Assembly (NCBI RefSeq): GCF_009910705.1
Contig: NZ_JAAAXJ010000002.1
Coordinates: forward strand, 496,001 to 560,000
From: Microvirga arsenatis
Lineage (GTDB): Bacteria > Pseudomonadota > Alphaproteobacteria > Rhizobiales > Beijerinckiaceae
Length of the DNA stretch: 64,000 bases
Direction of reading: 5' to 3'
In this document: positions 9,188 to 17,579 of the stretch, piece by piece
Numbering within the stretch: the first letter of the stretch is position 1
How the letters are laid out: the number at the start of each line of letters is the position of its first letter
Made by a program: the position numbers and the translations under genes
The notes under the pieces: model-generated
Seen by the model: only the letters and a program-made list of their open reading frames with translations
Databases searched by the model: none
Told to the model about the DNA's origin: nothing

Positions 9188-10342
9188 TCAGGCCGCCCGC
9201 TTGATGGCCTTCGCCAGCCGCTCCAGCCCGGCGTCGAGGGTGGAATCCTTCTTGGCGAAGCAGAAGCGCACCACGGTCTTCACCGCCCCCTCCGCGTAGA
9301 AGGCCGAGACCGGGATCGCGGCGACCCCGTGCTCCAACACGAGCCGGCGGCAGAAGGCGACGTCGTCGGTTTCCCCCAAGGCCGAGATGTCGATGTTGAC
9401 GAAATAGGTGCCCTGGCTCGGGATCACGTCGAAGCCGAGGGTCTTCAGGCCGTCGGTGAAGCGGTCGCGGCTGCGGGCGAAGTTTTTCCGCATGTCCTCG
9501 AAGTAGGAATCGTCCTTGGCAAGCCCGTAGGCCACGGCGTGCTGCAGGTTCGGCGCGGTGGTGAAGGTGAGGAACTGGTGGGACTTCGCCAGCACCTTCA
9601 TGATCGGCGGCGCGGCGCAGACGAAGCCCACCTTCCAGCCCGTGAGGCTGAAGATCTTTCCGGCCGAGCCGATCTTCACCGAGCGCTCGCGCAGGCCCTC
9701 CAGCGCCAGGATCGGCCGGTGCCGCCTGCCGTCGAACACCACATGCTCCCAGACCTCGTCGGAAATCGCGATGGCGTCGAACCTCCGGCAGAAATCGGCC
9801 AGGAGGTTCAGGTCCTCGTCGGAGAACACGGTGGCCGTGGGGTTGAGCGGGTTGTTGAACACAACCGCCTTGGTCTTCGGCGAGAAGGCTTTTGCGAGCG
9901 CCTCCTCCGTCAGGCGGAAATGCGGCGGCTGCAGGGTGACGAATTTCGGCACGCCGCCGGCGAGCCGCACGAGGGGCAGATAGGCGTCGTACATGGGCTC
10001 GAACAGCACCACCTCGTCGCCCGGCTCCACGATGCCGAGGATGGCGCCCGCGAGCGCCTCCGTGGCGCCCGAGGTTACCATCACCTCCGTGTTCGCATCG
10101 AGATCGACCCCCTGCCAGTGCCGGTAATGGGCGGCGATCGCCGTGCGCAGCTCCGGGATGCCCATCATCGAGGGATACTGGTTGTAGCCATTGAGCACCG
10201 CATCCGCCGCCGCACGCCGCACGTCCTCCGGCCCCGGATCGTCCGGAAAGCCTTGGCCGAGATTGATAGCCCCGGTCTCCCGGGCCAGGCTCGACATCAC
10301 TTCGAAGACGGTGGTGGGCAGGTTGGCGAACAGGCGGTTCAT
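9188..10342 (-). CDS. PLP-dependent class I/II aminotransferase
   Basis: Fold-type I aminotransferase of 384 residues. The PLP-binding lysine is in GSAGKIFSLTGWKVGFV; other family segments are LGQGFPDDPGPEDVRRAA, TSGATEALAGAILG, FNNPLNPT and the C-terminal arginine region VRFCFAKKD. This pattern resembles the methionine/kynurenine aminotransferase group (YbdL and KAT-like), but the substrate is not certain. The start MNRLFANLP at 10342 has a GAGAGAG site upstream; a longer reading to 10435 lacks support. It is followed by the potF-like gene on the same strand after 114 bases, which may be chance. Confidence 0.87.
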   Translation of the reverse strand: MNRLFANLPTTVFEVMSSLARETGAINLGQGFPDDPGPEDVRRAAADAVLNGYNQYPSMMGIPELRTAIAAHYRHWQGVDLDANTEVMVTSGATEALAGAILGIVEPGDEVVLFEPMYDAYLPLVRLAGGVPKFVTLQPPHFRLTEEALAKAFSPKTKAVVFNNPLNPTATVFSDEDLNLLADFCRRFDAIAISDEVWEHVVFDGRRHRPILALEGLRERSVKIGSAGKIFSLTGWKVGFVCAAPPIMKVLAKSHQFLTFTTAPNLQHAVAYGLAKDDSYFEDMRKNFARSRDRFTDGLKTLGFDVIPSQGTYFVNIDISALGETDDVAFCRRLVLEHGVAAIPVSAFYAEGAVKTVVRFCFAKKDSTLDAGLERLAKAIKRAA

Positions 10343-10498
10343 GCGGCTCTCTCGTGCGGAGTTCTTGGAAGGCGCTGATGGCTTCGTATCACGGAGCGGC
10401 GGGAGATCGAACCCTTGTTGACCCATTCGGGTCATCCCGGACGGAGCGCGGCGGAGATCCGGGATCGGGAGCAGGATGTAACGCAGGTCTCCCTCTCC

Positions 10499-10524
10499 CG
10501 GATCTCGGGAAAACCCGAGATCCG
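10499..10524. repeat. Palindrome 1 of a tandem pair
   Basis: Perfect 11-base arms CGGATCTCGGG and CCCGAGATCCG around AAAA. It lies ten bases before a second palindrome with the same centre shape (GGG-AAnA-CCC). Confidence 0.75.
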
Positions 10525-10534
10525 TTCCTGCACG

Positions 10535-10560
10535 CCTAAGTCGGGAACACCCGACTTAGG
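10535..10560. repeat. Palindrome 2 of a tandem pair
   Basis: Perfect 11-base arms CCTAAGTCGGG and CCCGACTTAGG around AACA. The outer arm sequence differs from palindrome 1 while the centre is kept. Confidence 0.75.
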
Positions 10561-10782
10561 AGGGGAGAGGGTCGGGGTGAGGGGTGAGTGTCCTATCCGG
10601 AGAGAGCGTAACCCCTCACCCGCGCCTGAAGGCGCGACCTCTCCCACCGGGAGAGGTGAACTTGCGCTGTTCTCGTCGTGCGATCCCGGATCGGCTTTCG
10701 CCGTCCGGGATGACGATGCGAGGGGCGCTTTGTCATCCTGGCGTTTCATGCTCTATCGGGGAGGGTCAATGAAACCGTCCCC

Positions 10783-11787
10783 ATGCCTCGTCCCCGATCC
10801 CCTCTCATTCCCTGCCTCGCCGTCCTCATCGGAGCCTTGAGCCTTGGCTCCCTCCTGATCGGCCCGGCGCCGATCACGGCGCCGGTGGCGGTGAAGGCGC
10901 TCGTGTCCGATCAGGGGGCGGCGAGCGTCGTGGTGCGGGAGATCCGGCTGCCGCGGACATGGCTGGCCCTCATGATCGGCTGGATCTTCGGCCTGTCGGG
11001 CGCGGCGCTGCAGGGCCTGCTGCGCAATCCGCTCGCCGACACGGCGGTGTTCGGCGCGCCGCAGGCATCGGCCTTCGGGGCGGTGCTCGTGATCTATTCC
11101 GGCCTCGTGGGCACCCTGTCCTGGGCCCTTCCCGTCGCGGCGATCCTCGGCGCGCTCCTGTCCATCGGCCTCGTCGTTCTCGTGGCGGGCCGCGGGGCGA
11201 GCGTCGTGGTGCTCGTCCTGGCAGGGCTTGCGGTGGGGAGCCTCGCCGGAGCGGGCACCTCGCTCGCCATCAGCCTGTCGCCCAATCCCTTCGCGGTGAC
11301 GGAGATCGTGTTCTGGCTGCTGGGCTCCTTCGAGGACCGCTCCGCGACGCATGTGCTGCTGGCCGCGCCCTTCGTGCTCCTGGCCTCGCTCCTCATCCTG
11401 CAGGCCGCTTCGGGCCTGCGGGCCCTGTCGCTGGGCGAGGAGACGGCCCTGAGCCTCGGGGTGGACGTGGCGCGGCTGCGGGGCCTGATCGTCGCGGGCG
11501 CCGCCATCGGCACGGGAGCCTCCGTGGCGGTGGCGGGGTCCATCGGCTTCGTGGGCCTCGTGGCGCCCCATCTGGTGCGGCCCCTCACCGGCTACGATCC
11601 GGCCCGCACCCTCGTGCCTGCGGGGCTTGCCGGCGCGGCGCTGCTGCTCGCGGGGGATTGCGCCGCGCGCCTGATCCCGTCCGGCACGGAGGTGAAGGTC
11701 GGGGTGCTCACGGCGCTGCTCGGGGTGCCGTTCTTCCTGTGGGTGATCGCCCGCCGCAAGGCGGAACTCTTGGAGACGCCCGCATGA
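10783..11787 (+). CDS. FecCD-family ABC transporter permease (iron chelate/cobalamin type)
   Basis: Integral membrane permease of the BtuC/FecCD family, which takes up iron-siderophore, heme or cobalamin. The 334-residue product is very hydrophobic with about nine to ten membrane segments and the family segments 'IRLPRTWLALMIG', 'GLSGAALQGLLRNPLADTAVFG' and 'GSIGFVGLVAPHLVR..TGYD'. The stop overlaps the ATPase start (ATGA), so the two are co-translated. No periplasmic binding protein or TonB receptor gene is next to them, so the ligand is unknown. Confidence 0.92.
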   Translation: MPRPRSPLIPCLAVLIGALSLGSLLIGPAPITAPVAVKALVSDQGAASVVVREIRLPRTWLALMIGWIFGLSGAALQGLLRNPLADTAVFGAPQASAFGAVLVIYSGLVGTLSWALPVAAILGALLSIGLVVLVAGRGASVVVLVLAGLAVGSLAGAGTSLAISLSPNPFAVTEIVFWLLGSFEDRSATHVLLAAPFVLLASLLILQAASGLRALSLGEETALSLGVDVARLRGLIVAGAAIGTGASVAVAGSIGFVGLVAPHLVRPLTGYDPARTLVPAGLAGAALLLAGDCAARLIPSGTEVKVGVLTALLGVPFFLWVIARRKAELLETPA

Positions 11788-12566
11788 CGCTTGTCGAAGC
11801 CCGCTCCTTAAGCGTGGATCTCGGCGCCCGCCGGGTTCTCGACCGGGTGAGCCTCGCCCTGGAGCCCGGCCGCCTCACGGCCGTCGTCGGCCCGAACGGT
11901 GCCGGCAAGACGAGCCTGCTGCGGGCGCTCGCCGGGCTGCTGAGCCCGGCCGGGGGCGAGGCCGTCCTGAACGGCGCCCCGGTCGACCGCATGCGCCCCG
12001 CGGAGCGGGCGCGGGCCATCGCCTATCTGCCGCAGGGCGGCGGCATCGCCTGGCCGCTGCCGGTGGCGGAGGTGGTCGCCCTCGGCCGCCTGCCGCACGG
12101 CGAGCGGCCCGGGGCCCTGCCCGAAGCCGGCCGGCAGGCCGTCGCGGCGGCGCTCGCGGCGGTGGGGCTGCAGGGCTTCGAGAATCGCCCCGCCACGGCG
12201 CTCTCCGGCGGGGAGCGCACCCGCGTGCTTCTCGCCCGCGCCCTGGCGACGCAGGCGCCCGTGCTCCTTGCCGACGAGCCGGTCGCGGCCCTCGACCCGC
12301 GCCACCAGCTCGTGGTTCTCGGCGCCCTGAAGGACCGCGCCCGGGAGGGGGCCACGGTGGCCGCCATCCTGCACGACCTCACCCTCGCCGCCCGCTTCGC
12401 CGACACGATCCTGCTGCTGCGGCAGGGACAAATCGAAGCGCTGGGGCCTCCCGAGGCGGTCCTGACCGAGGCGCGGATCGCCGTAAGCTTCGGGGTCCGC
12501 GCCGAGGTGCTGCGGCAGGCAGGCCGTCCCGTGGTGGTGGCGCTGAGCCCCCTTTCCGGGACTTGA
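11784..12566 (+). CDS. FecE/HmuV-type ABC transporter ATP-binding protein
   Basis: ATPase partner of the preceding FecCD-type permease. The 260-residue product carries Walker A GPNGAGKTS, Q-loop YLPQGGG, signature LSGGERTR, Walker B PVLLADEP and a switch histidine in AILHDLTLAARF, all of the iron-chelate uptake subfamily. Its ATG overlaps the permease stop by four bases. The ligand is uncertain because the binding protein is missing here. Confidence 0.93.
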   Translation: MTLVEARSLSVDLGARRVLDRVSLALEPGRLTAVVGPNGAGKTSLLRALAGLLSPAGGEAVLNGAPVDRMRPAERARAIAYLPQGGGIAWPLPVAEVVALGRLPHGERPGALPEAGRQAVAAALAAVGLQGFENRPATALSGGERTRVLLARALATQAPVLLADEPVAALDPRHQLVVLGALKDRAREGATVAAILHDLTLAARFADTILLLRQGQIEALGPPEAVLTEARIAVSFGVRAEVLRQAGRPVVVALSPLSGT

Positions 12567-12607
12567 GAGGGCTGCGCCATGTGCATTGTGAAAGATACAT
12601 GGTTACA

Positions 12608-12635
12608 TTGACAAAGCCCGGAGGCCTCCGATACC
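12608..12635 (+). promoter_or_regulatory. Candidate sigma-70 promoter for the CapD-like gene
   Basis: A perfect -35 box TTGACA (12608-12613) is followed after 16 bases by a weaker -10 GATACC (12630-12635), about 25 bases before the ATG at 12660. The -10 is poor, so confidence is moderate. Confidence 0.4.
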
Positions 12636-12659
12636 CCGGAGCCGGGACGTGGCAGGATC

Positions 12660-14624
12660 ATGAATCGGCAGGATTTCAAGAAGACGCTCATCGTTGTGCA
12701 TGATCTCGTGATGACGGGCGTGGCCGTCCTCGCGACCTTCTTCGTGCGCTTCGAGGGGTCGCTCCTGAACGAGCGCCTCGTTCATCTCCCCCTCTTCCTG
12801 CCGCCCTTCATCGCTTTTGCCGGCGTGATCTACTGGTTCTCCCAGCTCTACCGCTCCAAGTGGCGCTTCGCCTCCCTGCCGGACCTGTTCAACATCTTCC
12901 GGGCCTCCAGCATCCTGGCGATGACCCTGCTGGTGGTGGATTACGTCCTGGTCTCGCCGCAGCTCCTGGGCACCTTCTTCTTCGGCAAGATCACGATCGC
13001 CCTCTACTGGCTGGTCCAGATGTTCCTGCTGGGCGGCCCGCGGCTCGCCTTCCGCTACCTGAAATACGCCCGCTCCCGCCAGACCCTGCAGCGCGATTCC
13101 AGCACGCCGACCCTGCTGCTCGGGCGCGGCAGCGACATCGAGGTGATCCTGCGCGCCATCGAATCGGGAACGGTCAAGAAGGTTCATCCCAGAGGCATCC
13201 TGTCCTGGCGCGCCGACGATCTCGGCCAGTCCATGCGCGGCGTGCCCGTGCTCGGCAGCTTCGACGACCTCGACCAGGTGGTGCAGGACTTCCAGGAGCG
13301 GGGCGTCCCGATCCGCCGCCTGCTGGCGACGCCGGGCGCCCTCACGCCGGAGGCGAACCCCGACCGGCTGCTCGCCCGCGCCCGCCGCCTCGGCCTGCCC
13401 CTGGTGCGGGTCACGAGCCTTGGCGAGGGCATGCGCGATGCCGAGCTCGCGCCGCTGGAGATCGAGGACCTGCTCCTGCGCCCCACCGTGCAGATCGACC
13501 GGCAGCGGCTCGAGGCCTTCATCCGCGGCAAGCGCATCCTCGTCACCGGCGGCGGCGGCTCCATCGGCTCGGAGATCTGCACCCGCGTCGTGGCCTTCGG
13601 CGCCAGCGACCTGCTCATCCTCGAAAGCTCCGAGCCCTCGCTCCATCACATCCTCGAGAACCCGACGCTTCTGTCCAGCGACACCAACGTGGACGGGGTC
13701 ATCGCCGACGTGCGCGACCGCGAGCGGGTGCGCGAGGTGATGGGCGAGTTCAGGCCCGACGTGGTCTTCCACGCCGCCGCCCTCAAGCACGTGCCCTATC
13801 TCGAGAAGAACTGGACGGAGGGCATCAAGACCAACGTGTTCGGCTCGGTGAACGTGGCCGATGCGGCGGTGGAGGCGGGCGCCGCCACCATCGTCATGAT
13901 CTCCACCGACAAGGCCATCGATCCGGTCTCGATGCTGGGCGCCACCAAGCGCTTCGCCGAGATGTACGGGCAGGCGCTGGACGCGGAGTTCATGGGGCGC
14001 AACGGCGCCACCCGCACCATCGCCGTGCGCTTCGGCAACGTGCTGGGCTCCGTGGGCTCCGTGGTGCCGAAGTTCAAGGCGCAGATCGCCCGGGGCGGGC
14101 CCGTCACCGTCACCCATCCGGACATGGTGCGCTACTTCATGACCACCCGCGAGGCGGCGGACCTGGTGCTCACCTCCGCCTCCCATGCGGAGGAGAGCCG
14201 CTCGCTGACGGAGCGGTCCAACGGCGACGAGCGCGCCTCGGTCTATGTGCTGAAGATGGGCCAGCCGGTGCGCATCTACGACCTGGCCGAGCGCATGATC
14301 CGCCTCGCCGGCTACGAGCCCGGCGAGGACATCGAGATCGCGGTGACCGGCACCCGCCCCGGCGAGCGCCTGCACGAGATCCTGTTTGCCCGCGAGGAGC
14401 CGCGCACGGAGATCGGCATCGACGGCGTCATGGCCGCCAAGCCCATCTTCGCCGACCGCACGCGGGTCGATCAGTGGCTGAAGCTCCTCGCCCGCGCGGT
14501 GGCGGAGGGCGACCGCGCCCTGGCCGAGCGGGTGTTCGAGGAGGCTATCCCCGAGTTCAAGCGCCGGAAGCCTGCGCCGCCGCCCGCCGCGCCAGTTCCG
14601 CAAGCCCGTCTCGCGTCGAAGTGA
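12660..14624 (+). CDS. CapD/FlaA1-like nucleotide-sugar epimerase/dehydratase, membrane-anchored
   Basis: Membrane-bound enzyme of the WbpM/CapD group (usually UDP-sugar 4,6-dehydratase) for surface polysaccharide sugars. The 654-residue product has four N-terminal membrane segments (about residues 8-130), a first nucleotide-binding-like CoA-binding-type domain (130-270), then the SDR domain with GGGGSIGSEI, the HAAALKHVPYLE segment and the active-site stretch STDKAIDP...GATKR with Met in place of Tyr, as in this subfamily. 'AVTGTRPGERLHE' near the end is also typical. It overlaps the convergent epimerase gene by 68 bases. Confidence 0.9.
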   Translation: MNRQDFKKTLIVVHDLVMTGVAVLATFFVRFEGSLLNERLVHLPLFLPPFIAFAGVIYWFSQLYRSKWRFASLPDLFNIFRASSILAMTLLVVDYVLVSPQLLGTFFFGKITIALYWLVQMFLLGGPRLAFRYLKYARSRQTLQRDSSTPTLLLGRGSDIEVILRAIESGTVKKVHPRGILSWRADDLGQSMRGVPVLGSFDDLDQVVQDFQERGVPIRRLLATPGALTPEANPDRLLARARRLGLPLVRVTSLGEGMRDAELAPLEIEDLLLRPTVQIDRQRLEAFIRGKRILVTGGGGSIGSEICTRVVAFGASDLLILESSEPSLHHILENPTLLSSDTNVDGVIADVRDRERVREVMGEFRPDVVFHAAALKHVPYLEKNWTEGIKTNVFGSVNVADAAVEAGAATIVMISTDKAIDPVSMLGATKRFAEMYGQALDAEFMGRNGATRTIAVRFGNVLGSVGSVVPKFKAQIARGGPVTVTHPDMVRYFMTTREAADLVLTSASHAEESRSLTERSNGDERASVYVLKMGQPVRIYDLAERMIRLAGYEPGEDIEIAVTGTRPGERLHEILFAREEPRTEIGIDGVMAAKPIFADRTRVDQWLKLLARAVAEGDRALAERVFEEAIPEFKRRKPAPPPAAPVPQARLASK

Positions 14625-15498
14625 CCGGCTGCCATCCCAGCTTCCGGAGTGCCTCGGAACTCGCGACCAGCGAGCCCGCCAGGCGCTCGTAGGCCTCGCC
14701 TTTTCCCGCCAGAGCCGCCGCGCCCTTCAGCGCGAAGGCGGGCACCGGCACCAGCCCCGGCCCGCGCCCCAGGCCCTTGCGCAGGGCGGTGACCATCTCA
14801 GGGATCGTGACCGGCTCCGGATCGGCCGCGATGAAGGGGCGCCTCAAGGAGCCAGGCGCCTTCAGCAGGGTGTCCATCGCCGCCGCCAGATTGTCGAGGG
14901 ACAGCAGCGAGCGCTTCGCCGTCAGCCCGCCGAGCGGCAGGGGCCAGGGCTTCATGGCGAGGGAAAGGAGCGCGGCCATGTTGCCCTTCACGCCTGGGCC
15001 GTAGACGAGAACCGGACGCAGGGCCGCCCAGTCGAGGTCGAGTTCCGCCAGGCCCCGTTCCGCCTCGAGCTTGGAGCGGCCATAGGCATCGGTGGGCCGA
15101 GGCTCCATCTCCTCCGTCAGCACGCCCTCGGCCGAGGGGCCGCTCTGGGCGCGGATGGAGGAGAGAAAGACGAAGCGCTTGACGCCCGCCCGCTCGGCGG
15201 ACTGGGCGAGCTTCACGGTCGCCTCCGCGTTGATGCTGCGGTAATCGTCCTCCGGCCGCCCGGACATGGCATGGGCCAAGCCCGCCGAGTGGATCACCAT
15301 GTCCACGTCGCGCAAGGCGGCCGCCATGTTGTGGGGCGAGGCGATGTCGCCGATGACGGCGCTCGATGCGCCCTCCGGAACCTCGGAGGGCCGGCGCAGC
15401 AGCACGCGGACCCGGTAGCCGCGCTTGGGCAGTTCCGCGAGAAGGTGCCGTCCGATGAAGCCCGTCGCGCCGGTGAGGGCAATGAGGGGTGCATTCAT
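14557..15498 (-). CDS. NAD-dependent epimerase/dehydratase (extended SDR)
   Basis: Extended short-chain dehydrogenase of 313 residues, probably acting on a nucleotide-activated sugar. It has the NAD-binding GATGFIG motif at residues 9-15, the HSAGLAHA segment, and the catalytic YGRSK (YxxxK). The C-terminal substrate domain is compact. It starts on an ATGA overlap with the WecA-type transferase gene (15495-15498), so it is the last gene of the minus-strand polysaccharide run. Its final 68 bases overlap the end of the CapD-like gene on the other strand. The exact sugar is unknown. Confidence 0.88.
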   Translation of the reverse strand: MNAPLIALTGATGFIGRHLLAELPKRGYRVRVLLRRPSEVPEGASSAVIGDIASPHNMAAALRDVDMVIHSAGLAHAMSGRPEDDYRSINAEATVKLAQSAERAGVKRFVFLSSIRAQSGPSAEGVLTEEMEPRPTDAYGRSKLEAERGLAELDLDWAALRPVLVYGPGVKGNMAALLSLAMKPWPLPLGGLTAKRSLLSLDNLAAAMDTLLKAPGSLRRPFIAADPEPVTIPEMVTALRKGLGRGPGLVPVPAFALKGAAALAGKGEAYERLAGSLVASSEALRKLGWQPVTSTRDGLAELARRAAAQASGA

Positions 15499-16553
15499 CG
15501 GGAAACCTCCAGGGGAGCTGTTGCGCGCGGACGGGAGAAGCGCCTGAGAACCAGGCCGACGAGAACGCCCCCTGAAGCGAGCGCTGCGATCTGCACCGCG
15601 GCAGAGGGCCAGATCAGTGTCATAGCGGCGAGGGCGGCGAGGACAAGGTTGAGCCCGAACACATGGGCGCTGACTTGCATTGCCGAGAAGCCGTTGTCGG
15701 TGGCCTTCTGGTAGAAATGGCTGCGATGGGCCTCCCACACCTTTTCGCCGCGGGCGAGGCGGCGCAGCAGGGTGATGGTGGCGTCCATCAGGTAGTAGAG
15801 CGGCAGCAGGAGAGCGGCCGCGAGCGCGCCGGTTCCGGCGAGTTCCAGCAGCATCCAGCCGACGAGCAGCCCGATGGGCAGCGAGCCCACGTCGCCGAGG
15901 AAGAGTTTTGCGACGGGCTTGTTGAAGGGCGCGAAGCCGAGGAGCGCGCCGCAAAGGGCGGCGGCCACATAGAAAACCTCTGGAGTGACGGCCTCAGCGG
16001 GCAAAGGATCGCCGGCGATGAAATACAGAATGGGAATGGAGGCCGTGATCGGCACCATCTCGGCCACGGTGATCCAATCGAGCCCATCCATGAAGTTGAC
16101 GAGGTTCACGAACCAGACCCCGCCGAGGATCAGGAGCGTCTGCTCGGCGATGACAGGAACGGTCTCCGGCAGGACCCGCACGCCGCTCGTCCCCACGACT
16201 GCCGTGACGGCTGCCATCTGCAGCAGCAGGCGTGGGACCGCAGGCAGAGGACGGATGTCATCCACCGCACCGACGAAGGCGAGGATCACGGCGGCTGCGG
16301 CCACGATGGGAAATGTGTGTACCGGAAAGCCCGTCAGCAGGATTCCGCCTGCCACAAGGAGACAGGCGCCAATTACTGCAATTCCACCGCCTTGCGGCGT
16401 CGGTATCTTGTGGCTTGAGCGCGCATTGGGACGCGCCAGCGCATAGCGGACGAGCAACGGCTTCAGAAGAAGGATCAGGAGGGCTGAGACGAGCGCCGAC
16501 GCAAACAGAGTCAGGAGCAGGATCGGCAACAGCAGGATCTCGACGGGGACCAT
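15495..16553 (-). CDS. WecA-type polyprenyl-phosphate sugar-1-phosphate transferase
   Basis: Integral membrane transferase that moves a sugar-1-phosphate from a UDP-sugar to undecaprenyl phosphate, the first step of a lipid-linked glycan. The 352-residue protein has about ten membrane segments and the WecA/MraY motifs: PTPQGGG, VDDIRPLP (metal-binding aspartates), NFMDGLDWI, FLGDVGSLPIG and EAHRSHFYQKA (histidine motif). One base separates it from the upstream epimerase stop, and it overlaps the next gene. It likely starts O-antigen or capsule assembly with its neighbours. Confidence 0.92.
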   Translation of the reverse strand: MVPVEILLLPILLLTLFASALVSALLILLLKPLLVRYALARPNARSSHKIPTPQGGGIAVIGACLLVAGGILLTGFPVHTFPIVAAAAVILAFVGAVDDIRPLPAVPRLLLQMAAVTAVVGTSGVRVLPETVPVIAEQTLLILGGVWFVNLVNFMDGLDWITVAEMVPITASIPILYFIAGDPLPAEAVTPEVFYVAAALCGALLGFAPFNKPVAKLFLGDVGSLPIGLLVGWMLLELAGTGALAAALLLPLYYLMDATITLLRRLARGEKVWEAHRSHFYQKATDNGFSAMQVSAHVFGLNLVLAALAAMTLIWPSAAVQIAALASGGVLVGLVLRRFSRPRATAPLEVSR

Positions 16554-16554
16554 C

Positions 16555-17562
16555 TCACGCCCCGTGATAGCCGCGATACCAGGCCACGAACCGCCGGATG
16601 CCCTCCTCGAGCGGGGTTGCGGGCGCGAAGCCCACGTCGCGGCGAAGATCCGTCACGTCGGCGCGGGTCTCCAGCACGTCGCCGGGCGGCAGGGGCACGT
16701 CCACGCGCCTGGCCTTCCGGCCGAGCTGCTCCTCGATCAGGGCGATCAGCCGGTTCACCTCTTCGGGCGAGTCGTTGCCGATGTTGTAGACCCGGTGCGG
16801 CGCGGCGCTGGTGGCCGGGTCGGGCTTTTGTGCATTCCAGGCCGGGTCGGGGGAGGGCGCGCGGTCGACGAGCCGCACGATGCCCTCCACGATGTCGTCG
16901 ACATAGGTGAAGTCGCGCCGGACCCTGCCGCCGTTGGCGACCTGGATCTCCCGGCCCTCGGCAATGGCATGGGTGAACTTGTAGACAGCCATGTCCGGCC
17001 GGCCCCACGGCCCGTAGACGGTGAAGAAGCGAAGCCCCGTGCAGGGCAGGCCGAAGAGATGGGCATAGGAATGCGCCATCATCTCGTTGGCCTTCTTGGT
17101 GGCGGCATAGAGGCTGATCGGGTGGTCCGTGGTGTCGTGCTCGGAGAAGGGCAGCGTGCGGTTGGCGCCGTAGACCGAGCTCGACGAGGCATAGACGAGG
17201 TGGCCGACGCTCTCCTGCCGGCAGGCCTCCAGCACGTTCATGAAGCCCAGGAGGTTGGAGGCGGCGTAGGGCTGGGGGTCGACGAAGCGCACCCCGGGCT
17301 GGGCGGCCAGATGGATGACCCGCTCGAAGCGGTGGTGCCGGAACAGGTCGCGGGTGGCCTGCGCATCGGCAAGGTCCAGGCGTTCGCCGAGAAAGGTGTT
17401 GTAGGGGCTGAGCCGGGCGAAGCGGGCTTCTTTCAGGGCCACGTCGTAATAGGGCGTGAAGCTGTCGACGCCGACCACCTGCCGGCCCTCGGCCAGAAGC
17501 CGCTCGACCATATGATAGCCGATGAACCCGGCCGCACCGGTGACGAGAATGGGAGAGGACAT
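16555..17562 (-). CDS. UDP-glucuronate 4-epimerase-like protein
   Basis: Extended SDR of 335 residues resembling UDP-glucuronate 4-epimerases (LpsL/Cap1J group), which make UDP-galacturonate for surface glycans. Motifs: GAAGFIGYH at residues 9-17, DSFTPYYDVALKEAR (the group-typical stretch after the Rossmann start), HLAAQPGVR, SSSSVYG and catalytic YAATKKANE, then RFFTVYGPWGRPDMA. It lies one base before the WecA-type gene and 17 bases after the MBL-fold gene, so co-transcription is likely. Confidence 0.9.
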   Translation of the reverse strand: MSSPILVTGAAGFIGYHMVERLLAEGRQVVGVDSFTPYYDVALKEARFARLSPYNTFLGERLDLADAQATRDLFRHHRFERVIHLAAQPGVRFVDPQPYAASNLLGFMNVLEACRQESVGHLVYASSSSVYGANRTLPFSEHDTTDHPISLYAATKKANEMMAHSYAHLFGLPCTGLRFFTVYGPWGRPDMAVYKFTHAIAEGREIQVANGGRVRRDFTYVDDIVEGIVRLVDRAPSPDPAWNAQKPDPATSAAPHRVYNIGNDSPEEVNRLIALIEEQLGRKARRVDVPLPPGDVLETRADVTDLRRDVGFAPATPLEEGIRRFVAWYRGYHGA

Positions 17563-17579
17563 GGGAGGCCCGCGCTTGG

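Larger units (their letters stand above)
10343..10782. other. 440-base intergenic region filled with inverted repeats
   Basis: No coding signal is convincing here. The region holds several inverted repeats typical of rhizobial intergenic DNA: GTCATCCCGGAC-type pieces near 10430 and 10700, two tandem palindromes at 10499-10524 and 10535-10560, and CCCCTCACCC / GAGAGGT-type arms between 10560 and 10665. The right end carries the start region of the FecCD-type permease. No Fur-like site or riboswitch was recognised. Confidence 0.6.

Noticed and set aside
10343-10782. tRNA or small RNA gene
   Set aside because: No cloverleaf or GGTTCGAAT-type T-loop; the region is explained by inverted repeats.
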